From Ramlibacter sp. (lineage in GTDB: Bacteria; Pseudomonadota; Gammaproteobacteria; Burkholderiales; Burkholderiaceae_C): a DNA stretch of 39,660 nucleotides. Of the stretch, positions 25,050 to 32,868 are shown one piece after another. How positions within the stretch are numbered: the first letter of the stretch is position 1; each line of letters begins with the position of its first letter. The translations under genes were made by a program, and so were the position numbers. Under the pieces are notes generated by a model. The model made no database searches and was not told the DNA's origin. It saw only the letters and a program-made list of their open reading frames with translations. The stretch is taken from contig JAQZBU010000014.1 of the NCBI GenBank assembly GCA_029237735.1, forward strand, positions 1 to 39,660, read 5' to 3'.

Positions 25050-25111
25050 TAAAACCTGACGGACAGGCGCGCTCCAGTCCTTAGCCTAGGGTTACTGAGC
25101 AGGAGGGTGCG

Positions 25112-25237
25112 ATGTCGGGCTGGAAAGACTGGTTGCTGGTGGCCGCGTGCGCCGTGGGCTTGCTGGTGCTGTCCCAAGCCCTGTGGCTCTGGCAGACGTG
25201 GCCGGTGCGTGAGTTGCTGCTGGCGGCACCGCGATGA
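25112..25237 (+). CDS. 41-residue single-pass membrane protein
   Basis: A small gene with an ideal ribosome binding site: AGGAGG six bases before the ATG. The product starts MSGWKDWLLVAACAVGLLVL, continues SQALWLWQTWPVREL and ends LLAAPR. One hydrophobic helix covers about residues 7-28, with a Trp-rich membrane interface. Its stop overlaps the ATG of the following 705-residue gene (ATGA), so the two are surely translated together. No family is recognised. The coupling and the membrane anchor in both proteins suggest a complex, by inference. Confidence 0.75.
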   Translation: MSGWKDWLLVAACAVGLLVLSQALWLWQTWPVRELLLAAPR

Positions 25238-27351
25238 CAGCGCTCCTGCAGCGGTTGCGCACCCTGCCGCGCCCTCGCCTCATCCACCTGGCCTGGCTGC
25301 TGCTCGGCGCGTGGGCGATCGGCATCCTGGTGGCCGCCTGGCAACTGGGGAGCTGGCGGCAGGAGCTGTCGCGCACCTTGCTGCAATTGAATGCCGACGC
25401 GCACTTCCGCTCGCGCGTGCCGGGCCGCGAGGGCGTGGATCCCGAGTGGTATCGGCGCAAGGCGCTCACGCTGCTGTCTGCCACTCGGACGCTGCAGCAC
25501 GATGCGACGTGGACGGCCTTCATGCCCGGCTCCTGGCGCGCCTTCGATAAGCTGGAAGAACAGTTGCAGGCCCGCCTGGAGCACGAATTCAACGAGATCG
25601 TCGTGGAGACGGTGCGGCGGGAGCTGTATCTGCGCGCCTCCAAGCTCACGGGCGTGCCGCTGGTGCGCGGGACGGGGGATCTCAATCCCGCCAGCGGCTG
25701 CCAGTCCCCGGTGCCGGAGAACACCGAGCGCAAGCTCACCGCCGTCGCGGAGGACCTGACGGAATTCGTGGCGGTGCGCGACTACGTGCTGGGCGTGGAG
25801 CGGCTGGACGAGGCGGTGCACGCCTTCCTGTCGCTGCACTACAGCGACGGGCACCCCGACCAGCTGCGGCAACTGGTGGCGTACACGCTCCACAAGGAGC
25901 TGCCAGGTGCGCTGGAGCACAGCGTGCGCATGTTCCACGGCGGCGAAGAGGTGAGCGTGGAGCAGACGCTCATGCAGTCGCGCCTGCAGTGGGCCACGCG
26001 CTGCTCCCTGGTCAAGGCGATGACTGCGCTGCACGCGCGCCTGCTGAACACCAACGACCTGTTCGCGCTGGAGCAGGACCTGGCCGCGCGCAGCGCCGGC
26101 CTGTTCGACCCGCCCGCGCGGCAAGTGGCCTTCGACCGCACGCTGGAGCGTTACCTCGCTGTGCACAAGCTGCTGGAGGATCAACACGCCTTCCTCTCGC
26201 GCGGGCGCAACGAGTGGATGCGGGAGGGCACGTTGAAACTCGGCCCGAGCTACCAGGACGTGCTGCAGCGCATCGAGCGCACGCGCCTGCTGGGGCCCGA
26301 CGTGGTGAAGCAGTTGAACGACCAGTCGGGCGCTGCCTTTGCCGAATTCCGCCGCCAGTTCGAACAGGCTTTCGGCAGCCAGGGCGCCCCCGGCATCGTG
26401 TGGGTGGAATCGGAAAAGCGTTTCGACCTGTCGCCGGAGCGCGCCGCCGTGCGCAACGGCCTGGGCGGCCTGCTCAAGGCTTCTTTCATGAGTGAGGAGG
26501 CAGCGCCTACCAAGGGCGCGCGCGAGAGCACCACGCTGCCCAAGGTGCTGGCGGAGGCGCGCAAGGTGGCCGCGGAGCGCGCTCGCGTGCTGGAGGAAGT
26601 GGTCCCGGCGTTTCCGGAGCAGGCGCGGCCGGTGGTGAAGCGTGTCGTGGACCTGCGCGTCTCCGAGATGATTTACCAGAAGGCGTATCGCACGCTCAAG
26701 GCCGGCTTCCCCGAGGATGTGCAGACGCCGCTGGTGCCCGCTACCTTCCGCGGACAGCGCGACCAGGTGCTGGCGTTGCAGGCCGTGTTGAAGGAGGCGG
26801 GTGGCCGGTGGTTCGGTGATCGGCTGGTCGCCACGCTGGATGGCGAGGTGGTGCGCCGCCTGGTGTTGATGCAGGAAGAGATGCGCCAGCTGCCGCTGTA
26901 CGAAACCCGGCTGGACAACCTGGCGTGGTGGCAGGGCGAGCCGATGCTGGTGGCGCACACGGCAGGATCTGAAGCCACCGCAGGGTTAGGCAAGACGGCG
27001 ACGCGGCTGGAGCTGATGGTGCAGAAGGCGCGTGCCTTGCAGTCACTGGGCAGCCCTGCGCTGGCGACAGAGCCCACGGCGATGAAGTGGCAGCAGCTGC
27101 AGTCGGAGCTGGAGCGCTACAACGCGCGGTCTTCGGACAGCAGCTTGCTGCGGCTGGAGCGGTATCTCGCGGCGCTGGGGACGGATCTGCGGCGGGAGAA
27201 CTGTGCGGAGCGGCTGTCATCTGCGTTGCTGCCGGCTGCGCACGAGGATTTCATTTCGCAGAGGCAGATGCAGATGCACCAGGCGTTGAGCCGGCGGTGC
27301 GCGGAGCTAAGGGCGCAGGGGGTGGCGCCTGCGGCGAGCTTGACTCAGTGA
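25234..27351 (+). CDS. 705-residue membrane-anchored helical protein of unknown function
   Basis: A single membrane helix near residues 17-38 (LIHLAWLLLGAWAIGILVAA) follows a basic N-terminus. The rest, about 660 residues, would lie in the periplasm if the N-terminus is cytoplasmic. It is almost entirely charged and helical, without obvious catalytic motifs, with few Cys and no nucleotide-binding site. Segments such as WTAFMPGSWRAFDKLEEQLQ followed by a long helical stretch remind me faintly of the periplasmic helical region of TssM/IcmF type VI secretion proteins. The cytoplasmic P-loop domain and C-terminal beta domain of TssM are absent, and no other tss gene is near. The ATG overlaps the stop of the 41-residue gene. 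I do not assign a function. Confidence 0.75.
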   Translation: MTALLQRLRTLPRPRLIHLAWLLLGAWAIGILVAAWQLGSWRQELSRTLLQLNADAHFRSRVPGREGVDPEWYRRKALTLLSATRTLQHDATWTAFMPGSWRAFDKLEEQLQARLEHEFNEIVVETVRRELYLRASKLTGVPLVRGTGDLNPASGCQSPVPENTERKLTAVAEDLTEFVAVRDYVLGVERLDEAVHAFLSLHYSDGHPDQLRQLVAYTLHKELPGALEHSVRMFHGGEEVSVEQTLMQSRLQWATRCSLVKAMTALHARLLNTNDLFALEQDLAARSAGLFDPPARQVAFDRTLERYLAVHKLLEDQHAFLSRGRNEWMREGTLKLGPSYQDVLQRIERTRLLGPDVVKQLNDQSGAAFAEFRRQFEQAFGSQGAPGIVWVESEKRFDLSPERAAVRNGLGGLLKASFMSEEAAPTKGARESTTLPKVLAEARKVAAERARVLEEVVPAFPEQARPVVKRVVDLRVSEMIYQKAYRTLKAGFPEDVQTPLVPATFRGQRDQVLALQAVLKEAGGRWFGDRLVATLDGEVVRRLVLMQEEMRQLPLYETRLDNLAWWQGEPMLVAHTAGSEATAGLGKTATRLELMVQKARALQSLGSPALATEPTAMKWQQLQSELERYNARSSDSSLLRLERYLAALGTDLRRENCAERLSSALLPAAHEDFISQRQMQMHQALSRRCAELRAQGVAPAASLTQ

Positions 27352-27383
27352 GTGTTCCGGCTGGCGCCGGAATGAATAGGAAT

Positions 27384-27509
27384 TCGTCATCCCCGCGCCC
27401 CTCTTCGTCATCCCCGCGCCCTCCTCGTCATCCCCGCGGAGGCGGGGATCCAGGGCTTCCATGCACCCGAATTCGGGAGCCCTGGATTCCCGCCTTCGCG
27501 GGAACGACG
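27384..27509. repeat. Dispersed palindromic repeat, copy 6, with two extra left-end units
   Basis: TTCGTCATCCCCGCGCCC occurs twice (from about 27384 and 27404) before the full element begins with GTCATCCCCGCGGAGGCGGG at about 27426. The centre contains CACCCGAATTCGGGAGC, and the right arm CCCGCCTTCGCGGGAACGAC ends at about 27508. The tandem units are at the left end here, the mirror image of the right-end tandem at copy 1. It separates the convergent 705-residue and SDR genes. Confidence 0.9.
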
Positions 27510-27513
27510 GCAT

Positions 27514-28437
27514 TCATCTAAGGCCGTCGGCCACCGTCGGATACCAGAGCCTCACCCCCAGCTCCTTCTTCAGCCGGTCGTTCCGCAACCTCCGCGACTC
27601 GCTCATGAAACTCAAGAGCATCAGCGGCAACTGTTCCTGCGCGGTTGTCCTCGCCACCCGCGGTGGACGCGGCAACTTGTACAGGTCCGCGGCCAGGTCA
27701 AAGTAGTCGCCCATCTTCAACTCGGTGTCGTCACTCGCGTTGTAGACGCGCTGCGGCTCTCCCCGCCACAGCGCCGCAAACAGCGCGCGGGCCAGATCGT
27801 TGGCGTGGATATGGTTTGTGTACACGTCGTCCTGCGGCTGCAGCACCGGCGTGCCTTTCAACAGGCGATCGCGCGGCGTGCCGCCCGCACGGTCCGGCGC
27901 ATAGATGCCGGGGATGCGCAGGACACTCACGCGCGTTCCCGTGCCGCGCCCGAAGAAGCGCACCTGGCGCTCTGCATCCACGCGCCGTTGCGCGCGCGGC
28001 GTTCGCGGTTGAACGGGGCGGGACTCGGACACCCACTCACCCTGGCAGTCACCGTACACGCCGCTCGTGGAGCCATAGACAAACGCTGCCGGTGCCGTGC
28101 GCAAGCGCAGCGCGCGCAACAGCGCCTGGGTGCGGAGATCGCGCCACCATTCCTGCTGCGGCTCGTTCGGCGGCGGCGCCAGGTGGACAACGCGGTCGGC
28201 GATGCCCGCCAGCCTGGCAAGCGTGCGCGGAACGTCCAGATCACCGTGCAAAGGCACGATGTTCCGCTGGCGCAGCTCGGGCACACGCTCCGGCGTGGAG
28301 GTCAACGCCAGAACCCTCGACCGCGCGGGCAAGGCTTGCGCCAGCCGCACGCCCACGTCGCCGCAACCCACGATGAGGACGCGGGGTCGGCGGAAACGGC
28401 TGGGCAATGCGCCCAAAGGGGTATTCGACAAGCCCAC
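27514..28437 (-). CDS. NAD(P)-dependent SDR/epimerase-like protein (YeeZ-like)
   Basis: About 307 residues. The Rossmann motif is VLIVGCGDVGVRLAQAL (G24, G26, G29) after a short basic start. Further family features are VVHLAPPP, FVYGSTSGVYGDCQGEWVSE with the catalytic Ser/Tyr region, and LRIPGIYAPDR, all typical of extended SDRs acting on nucleotide sugars or of the uncharacterised YeeZ group. The usual Tyr-x3-Lys pair is not clear: where YxxxK is expected there is QRRVDAERQV, so normal catalysis is uncertain. The start is GTG 28437 or TTG 28431, 10-16 bases after the WcaI-like gene stop, which suggests one transcript. The stop lies at the edge of repeat copy 6. Substrate unknown. Confidence 0.78.
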   Translation of the reverse strand: MGLSNTPLGALPSRFRRPRVLIVGCGDVGVRLAQALPARSRVLALTSTPERVPELRQRNIVPLHGDLDVPRTLARLAGIADRVVHLAPPPNEPQQEWWRDLRTQALLRALRLRTAPAAFVYGSTSGVYGDCQGEWVSESRPVQPRTPRAQRRVDAERQVRFFGRGTGTRVSVLRIPGIYAPDRAGGTPRDRLLKGTPVLQPQDDVYTNHIHANDLARALFAALWRGEPQRVYNASDDTELKMGDYFDLAADLYKLPRPPRVARTTAQEQLPLMLLSFMSESRRLRNDRLKKELGVRLWYPTVADGLR

Positions 28438-28447
28438 GGGCGCAAGC

Positions 28448-29665
28448 TTACCCGCGCAGCGCTCCCTCGAATCGCTCCAGGATCGTGTGCACGTCCAGCT
28501 CACGCTCGGCGTACGTCCGCCCGGCTGCGCCCATCGATGCACGAACACGAGCGTCAGACGCCAATTGCATGACGGCAGCCGCGAGCCGATCTGGATCTTC
28601 GGGAGGGACCACCATGCCGCAGCCACTGCTCTCAACGACCTGAGCTAGTTCCGTTCCCGGCGCAGCGGTGACAAGCACGGCACGCCCGCTCGCCAACATG
28701 CCAGTCAGCTTCGACGGCAGCACCAGGTCTGCGGCATCAGCTCGTTGGGGGAGCAAATGAATGTCCGCGAGGCCGAGAAGCTCGTTCAGGCGGTCAAGAG
28801 GCTGCAGAGGCAACATGCGAACGTTCGTCAGACCACCGCATTGCCCCTGCAAATCAGCTTTAGCCGCGCCGTCCCCGCAGAAGACGAAGACGATCCCAGA
28901 CTCCTGACGGAGCTTGTGTGCGGCAGAAGCAAGAACCTCAAGCCCCTGTTTCGCTCCCATATTCCCAGAGTACAAGGCCACGATGGAGCCAGGAGGGATG
29001 TTCAACTCGCTTCTGTAAGGGCTGACGTTGGCCAGCGGCGCGATACCCGTAATGTCGACCCAATTGGGAAACGACACGGTCCGATCCGGATTGACTCCCT
29101 TGTCAAGAAGACGCTTCAGCATCTGCCGCGAGATGGTAGATACTCGGTCAAACCGCCGCATCAACCAGCGTTCAAACCCACTCACTGCGGACCGAAGACC
29201 TCGCGACTTGAGCAATCCCATTTCGAAGGCGGCATCCACCTCGAAATCCTGCACGTGCAGCCAGGTGCGCGCGCCGCACAACTTGGCCGCCAGAAGAGCG
29301 CCCGGAGTGCAGAACAGTGCGGGCTCTACCACCCATACCACGTCCGGACGCCATCTAACCTGGGCCAGCAGGACCGGCAGGCTAGAAGCCGCGAAGGACG
29401 CCAAGTGAATCAACCGCTTGATCCCCGTTACCCGCTTCGGTACCCAAAGCGGGCACCGCTGCACCTGCACCCCCTGCCACTCTTCTCGTTTGTAGGAGCT
29501 TCCCGAGTACCCCGGTGACACTTCCCACTTTGGGTAGTACGGTGGCGCCGTCACCACGCGGACTTCATGTCCTCTCGTCGCGAGCCAGCTGGCCATCTCT
29601 CCGCTGTACTTGCCAATTCCGGTGAGTTCGGGCGCGAAGTTGAGGGTGTAAATCAAGAGTCTCAA
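28448..29665 (-). CDS. WcaI-like glycosyltransferase (GT4 fold)
   Basis: About 405 residues of the GT-B fold. The start LRLLIYTLNFAPELTGIGKY and APPYYPKWEVSPGYSG are characteristic of the WcaI/WbuB group, which includes the colanic acid fucosyltransferase candidate. The donor half has VALYSGNMGAKQGLEVL, VFVFCGDGAAKADL and LVLPSKLTGMLASGRAVLV. The start is taken as TTG 29665 with GGAA eight bases upstream, because the conserved N-terminus begins there; longer in-frame sequence upstream reads into unrelated DNA. GDP-L-fucose made by Gmd and Fcl at 8.7-10.8 kb is a likely donor, by inference. It is divergent from the flavin reductase gene and followed closely by the SDR gene. Confidence 0.88.
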   Translation of the reverse strand: MRLLIYTLNFAPELTGIGKYSGEMASWLATRGHEVRVVTAPPYYPKWEVSPGYSGSSYKREEWQGVQVQRCPLWVPKRVTGIKRLIHLASFAASSLPVLLAQVRWRPDVVWVVEPALFCTPGALLAAKLCGARTWLHVQDFEVDAAFEMGLLKSRGLRSAVSGFERWLMRRFDRVSTISRQMLKRLLDKGVNPDRTVSFPNWVDITGIAPLANVSPYRSELNIPPGSIVALYSGNMGAKQGLEVLASAAHKLRQESGIVFVFCGDGAAKADLQGQCGGLTNVRMLPLQPLDRLNELLGLADIHLLPQRADAADLVLPSKLTGMLASGRAVLVTAAPGTELAQVVESSGCGMVVPPEDPDRLAAAVMQLASDARVRASMGAAGRTYAERELDVHTILERFEGALRG

Positions 29666-29785
29666 CTTGCCAATTCCGTTCTTTGTCTGCGAGGGAGTCC
29701 GGATTTTGACATCACACAGCCGAGCAACCCAATGTGGCGCAACTTTGGCGGCAAAATCACGGGCTGTGAGCAAGGAACAACCAAT

Positions 29786-30835
29786 ATGACCGCCACCCCG
29801 GCCGCCGGCCCCTTCCAAGTCACGGTGCAACCCAGCGGCCGCACCTTCAGCGTGGACGGCGGCGAGGCCATCCTGCCCGCAGCCATCCGCCAGGGCATCG
29901 GCATGCCCTACGGCTGCAAGGACGGCGCGTGCGGCTCGTGCAAGTGCAAGAAGCTCGAGGGCACGGTGGTGCATGGCCCCCACCAGACCAAGGCGCTGTC
30001 ACCGGAAGAAGAGGCGAACGGGCTGGTGCTGACATGTTGCGCGGTGCCGCAGACGGACATCGTGCTGGAGTCGCGCCAAGTCACCGACGAAAGCGCGTTT
30101 CCCATCCGCAAGATGCCGTCACGCGTGACCTCGCTGGAGAAGGTGTCGCACGACGTGATGATCGTCAAGTTGCAGCTGCCCGCCAACGACACGATGCGGT
30201 ACCACGCCGGCCAGTACGTCGAGTTCATCCTGCGCGATGGCGCGCGCCGCAGCTACTCCATGGCCAACGCGCCGCACAACGGCCCGGGCGTGGAGCTGCA
30301 CATCCGCCACATGCCCGGCGGCAAGTTCACGGACCACGTGTTCACCGCGATGAAGGAAAAAGAGATCCTGCGCGTGGAGGGGCCCTTCGGCAGCTTCTAC
30401 CTGCGCGAGGACTCAGAGAAACCGATGGTGCTGCTGGCCTCCGGCACCGGCTTCGCGCCGATCAAGGCCTTGATCGAGCACCTGCACATGAAGGGCAGCC
30501 AGCGCCCGGCCACGCTGTACTGGGGCGGCCGGCGGCCGTCGGACCTTTACCTGGATGCATGGGTGAAGGAGCGGCTGGCGGAGATGCCGAACCTGAAGTA
30601 CGTGCCGGTGATTTCGAATGCCTTGCCAGAAGACAACTGGACGGGCCGCACGGGGTTCGTGCACAAGGCGGTGATGGAGGACTTCCCGGATCTGTCCGGG
30701 CACCAGGTCTATGCCTGCGGGGCGCCGATCGTCGTCGATTCGGCCCGCGCCGAGTATTCGGCGCATTGCAGGCTGCCGCCCGAAGACTTCTACGCCGACG
30801 CCTTCACGTCAGAGGCGGACAAGCACGGGGGTTGA
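29786..30835 (+). CDS. 2Fe-2S ferredoxin/flavodoxin-reductase-type oxidoreductase (AscD-like)
   Basis: A 349-residue three-domain reductase. An N-terminal plant-type 2Fe-2S ferredoxin domain has Cys44, Cys49, Cys52 and Cys84 or 85 (GCKDGACGSCKCKK and LTCCAV). An FAD domain carries the RxYS motif (RRSYSMAN). A C-terminal NAD(P)H domain has LLASGTGFAPIKALIEHL and VYACGAPIVVDSAR. The domain order matches the reductase of 3,6-dideoxyhexose synthesis (AscD/E3) as well as phenol hydroxylase and other oxygenase reductases. No partner dehydrase (AscC/RfbH) or oxygenase is seen in the window, so the common name CDP-6-deoxy-glucoseen reductase should be taken lightly. The ATG has AAGGA upstream. The electron acceptor is unknown. 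Confidence 0.88.
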   Translation: MTATPAAGPFQVTVQPSGRTFSVDGGEAILPAAIRQGIGMPYGCKDGACGSCKCKKLEGTVVHGPHQTKALSPEEEANGLVLTCCAVPQTDIVLESRQVTDESAFPIRKMPSRVTSLEKVSHDVMIVKLQLPANDTMRYHAGQYVEFILRDGARRSYSMANAPHNGPGVELHIRHMPGGKFTDHVFTAMKEKEILRVEGPFGSFYLREDSEKPMVLLASGTGFAPIKALIEHLHMKGSQRPATLYWGGRRPSDLYLDAWVKERLAEMPNLKYVPVISNALPEDNWTGRTGFVHKAVMEDFPDLSGHQVYACGAPIVVDSARAEYSAHCRLPPEDFYADAFTSEADKHGG

Positions 30836-30844
30836 TCTGAGCTT

Positions 30845-31006
30845 TTAGCTGGTGAGTGCCCAAGCCAGCGCGGTCCACAAGCCAACGGAAAACAAGCCAC
30901 CGAGCCAGAACGCCGGGCTGACCATCAGGCCAGGGCCTTCGTCCGCGGCGGCTGCATCACGGCTGCGCTCCAACTGCGGGAGCCGCCAAATGCTTTGGTG
31001 TGCCAT
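30845..31006 (-). CDS. 53-residue membrane protein
   Basis: A short gene with an ideal AAGGAG ribosome binding site seven bases before its ATG at 31006. The product begins MAHQSIWRLPQLERSRDAAA, followed by an acidic-to-Gly linker (DEGPGLMVSP). One C-terminal hydrophobic helix follows (AFWLGGLFSVGLWTALAWAL). The layout suggests a tail-anchored inner-membrane protein. It ends nine bases from the convergent reductase gene. No family is recognised. The ribosome binding site and codon use support a real gene. Confidence 0.65.
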   Translation of the reverse strand: MAHQSIWRLPQLERSRDAAAADEGPGLMVSPAFWLGGLFSVGLWTALAWALTS

Positions 31007-31164
31007 GAAGTCTCCTTGCTGTGCGCTTTCATCACAACGCCTTGGTTGCAAGGTGGCTGTAAGAATGCACGCACACGAAGCGTAGGCCAGCTTTGTCAGG
31101 CGCGGCCTACCCTGCGTGACGAACGGTCGTGCTCCGGGGCTCTGGGGGTCTTTCTGATGTGCAT

Positions 31165-31180
31165 TCACCACGATTGGTGA
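31165..31180. promoter_or_regulatory. Inverted repeat ahead of the Bug receptor gene
   Basis: TCACCA-CGAT-TGGTGA is a perfect six-base inverted repeat 12 bases before the ATG at 31193. GACAAT overlapping its right arm could be a -10 box. It may be an operator or a leader hairpin. The right arm contains the only Shine-Dalgarno-like GGTGA, at an unusually long distance from the ATG. Confidence 0.35.
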
Positions 31181-31192
31181 CAATCACACTCC

Positions 31193-32170
31193 ATGACCAC
31201 CCGCAGACACCTCCTCCTCTCCTCCCTGGGCGCTGCCGCAGCCCTGTCCGCCCCGGCCGTCCTGGCCCAGGCCAGCCGTCCGATCCGGCTGATCGTTCCC
31301 TATGCCGCCGGGGGCCCCATCGACGTCACCGCCCGCGTGCTGGCGGAGCGCGTGAAGGACAGCCTGGGCACGGTGATCATCGAAAACCGGCCGGGCGGTG
31401 GCGGCAACATCGGCGCCGACGCGGTGGCGAAGGCGGCGCCGGACGGCACCACCATCGGCATCTCCGCCGTGGCCACGCACGCCATCAATCCATGGCTGTT
31501 CTCCAGGATGCCGTACGACCCGGTGAAGGACTTCGCGGCCATCACGCAGATGGTGCGCGTGCCCAACGTGCTGGTGATGAACGCGGACACCGCAGCTCGC
31601 CTGAACATCAACTCGCTGCGTGACCTGATCGCGTACGCGAAGGCGAATCCGGCGAAGCTGAATTACGGCAGCGGCGGCAACGGCAGCGCGGGCCACCTGG
31701 CCGGCGAGATGTTCAAGCGGGATGCCGGCATCTTTGCGGTGCACATCCCGTACAACGGCGGCAATCCCGCGCAGCTGGCACTGCTCTCGGGGCAGGTCGA
31801 TTTCAACTTCGACAATCTCGCCACGGCCGCTCCCAACATCCGTGGCGGCAAGCTGAAGGCGCTGGCTGTGACCACGTTGAACCGCTCGCCCAACCTGCCG
31901 GACGTGCCGCCCGTGGCGGAAACGCTGCGCGGCTTCGCCATCGACACTTGGTGGGGCCTGGTGGCGCCGGCAGGTACGCCGCGCGACGTGGTGCAGAAGT
32001 TGAACCAGGCCTTCGTGGCGGCGCTGAACTCGCCGGAAGCGAAGACTCGCTTTGCGGGCCTGATGGCGGAGCCTGTTCCCAATTCGCCCGACGAGTTCGG
32101 CACCTTCATGCGCAGCGAACTCGCCAAATACGAAAAAGTTGTGAAGGCCTCGGGCGCAAAGGTGGATTGA
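31193..32170 (+). CDS. Bug-family (tripartite tricarboxylate transporter) periplasmic substrate-binding protein
   Basis: A 325-residue exported protein. The signal peptide has an Arg pair (MTTRRHLLLSSLGAAAALSA, cleaved after VLAQA), possibly Tat-like. The mature protein starts RPIRLIVPYAAGGPIDVTAR, the signature of Bug receptors, in which the first loop binds the carboxylate ligand. ENRPGGGGNIGADAVAKAAPDGTTIG, NYGSGGNGSAGHLAGEMF and HIPYNGGNPAQLALLSGQVDF are all family motifs. No TctA/TctB membrane genes are adjacent, which is normal for the many orphan Bug proteins of Burkholderiales. The ligand cannot be told. Identification of the family is secure. Confidence 0.95.
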   Translation: MTTRRHLLLSSLGAAAALSAPAVLAQASRPIRLIVPYAAGGPIDVTARVLAERVKDSLGTVIIENRPGGGGNIGADAVAKAAPDGTTIGISAVATHAINPWLFSRMPYDPVKDFAAITQMVRVPNVLVMNADTAARLNINSLRDLIAYAKANPAKLNYGSGGNGSAGHLAGEMFKRDAGIFAVHIPYNGGNPAQLALLSGQVDFNFDNLATAAPNIRGGKLKALAVTTLNRSPNLPDVPPVAETLRGFAIDTWWGLVAPAGTPRDVVQKLNQAFVAALNSPEAKTRFAGLMAEPVPNSPDEFGTFMRSELAKYEKVVKASGAKVD

Positions 32171-32274
32171 AGCTGAGCCGGGGCTCCTACGCCGCTTGTG
32201 AGACTTGTCCGACACGCACCCGATGAGCCGGGTTGCACATTGACACTCCAAGCACAACGGTGAGGGAGCCCGCC

Positions 32275-32826
32275 ATGTGGTCGCAGCGCACGTTCCTGGG
32301 GTTGGTCATCGGTTCGACGTTGGTCTTCGCCGCCGCGGCGGATACGGGCTCGCTGCGCTGGCGCGGGGCAGGCAACTCCGTCGGCCTGAAGGCGGGCAAC
32401 GCCGACTTCCGCGTGCCTTGCGGTTCTGTCGCAGTGCCTTGCGACGGCGGCAGCACCTCCGCACTGCTCTATTCCAGCAGTAAGTCGCCGCGCTCCATCA
32501 GCATGGAAGTGAGCCACCTGGACGCGGGTTCGACAGTGCGCATGGCGCGCCCGCAAGGCATGAGCCTCAGCTTGGTCGGCAAGACCGGGGTGGCACCGGA
32601 CGTGGGTGTGTACGGGCGGCTGGGAACCTTCTTCGGAAGGGCCGGGCCGTCGCCACATGAATTGCATGGCGAAGGCTCGGGCCGCTCTTACGGGTTGGGC
32701 GTGAGCTTCGAACTGTCCCCAAAGGCATCGGCTAGCTTCGGAGTCGAAAACTACGACTTTCGGTCGGCAACCGGGGATTGGCTGGACGTAAGGGCTGCGA
32801 GCGTCGGTCTCCAATGGCGGTATTGA
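32275..32826 (+). CDS. Exported small beta-barrel-like protein
   Basis: A 183-residue protein with a signal peptide (MWSQRTFLGLVIGSTLVFAA, cut near AAA-DTG). The mature part alternates polar and hydrophobic residues in short strands. Two Cys (FRVPCG and AVPCDGG) could form a disulfide in an early loop. It contains YGRLGTFFGRAG and GLGVSFELSPKASASFGVENYDF and ends in a strand with a terminal aromatic residue (SVGLQWRY). This resembles eight-stranded OmpA/OmpW-size barrels, where a C-terminal aromatic residue is the Bam signal. The ATG at 32275 has GAGGGAG upstream. It is the last high-GC gene before the AT-richer block. No specific family is recognised. Confidence 0.65.
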   Translation: MWSQRTFLGLVIGSTLVFAAAADTGSLRWRGAGNSVGLKAGNADFRVPCGSVAVPCDGGSTSALLYSSSKSPRSISMEVSHLDAGSTVRMARPQGMSLSLVGKTGVAPDVGVYGRLGTFFGRAGPSPHELHGEGSGRSYGLGVSFELSPKASASFGVENYDFRSATGDWLDVRAASVGLQWRY

Positions 32827-32868
32827 TGAGCTGAGAACCGCATAGCCAATACGTAGCCCGCGCGCCGA

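Noticed and set aside
25081..26958. Long minus-strand open frame (about 625 codons) opposite the 705-residue gene
   Set aside because: The plus-strand gene has an ideal ribosome binding site in its partner, a membrane helix and balanced amino acid use; the antisense frame is Gln/His/Arg-rich without structure.
25234..27351. Type VI secretion TssM/IcmF gene
   Set aside because: Only a vague similarity of helical segments; the P-loop domain is absent, length is much shorter than TssM, and no other tss gene is nearby.
27384..27509. Tandem TCGTCATCCCCGCG units considered as a CRISPR-like array
   Set aside because: Units are short, spacing is only a few bases, there are no unique spacers of equal length, and the element is palindromic and recurs elsewhere as a dispersed repeat.
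29786..30835. 3,6-dideoxyhexose (ascarylose-type) biosynthesis based on the AscD-like reductase
   Set aside because: No CDP-glucose cytidylyltransferase, CDP-glucose 4,6-dehydratase or PMP-dependent dehydrase is in the window, and this reductase architecture is shared with many oxygenase systems.
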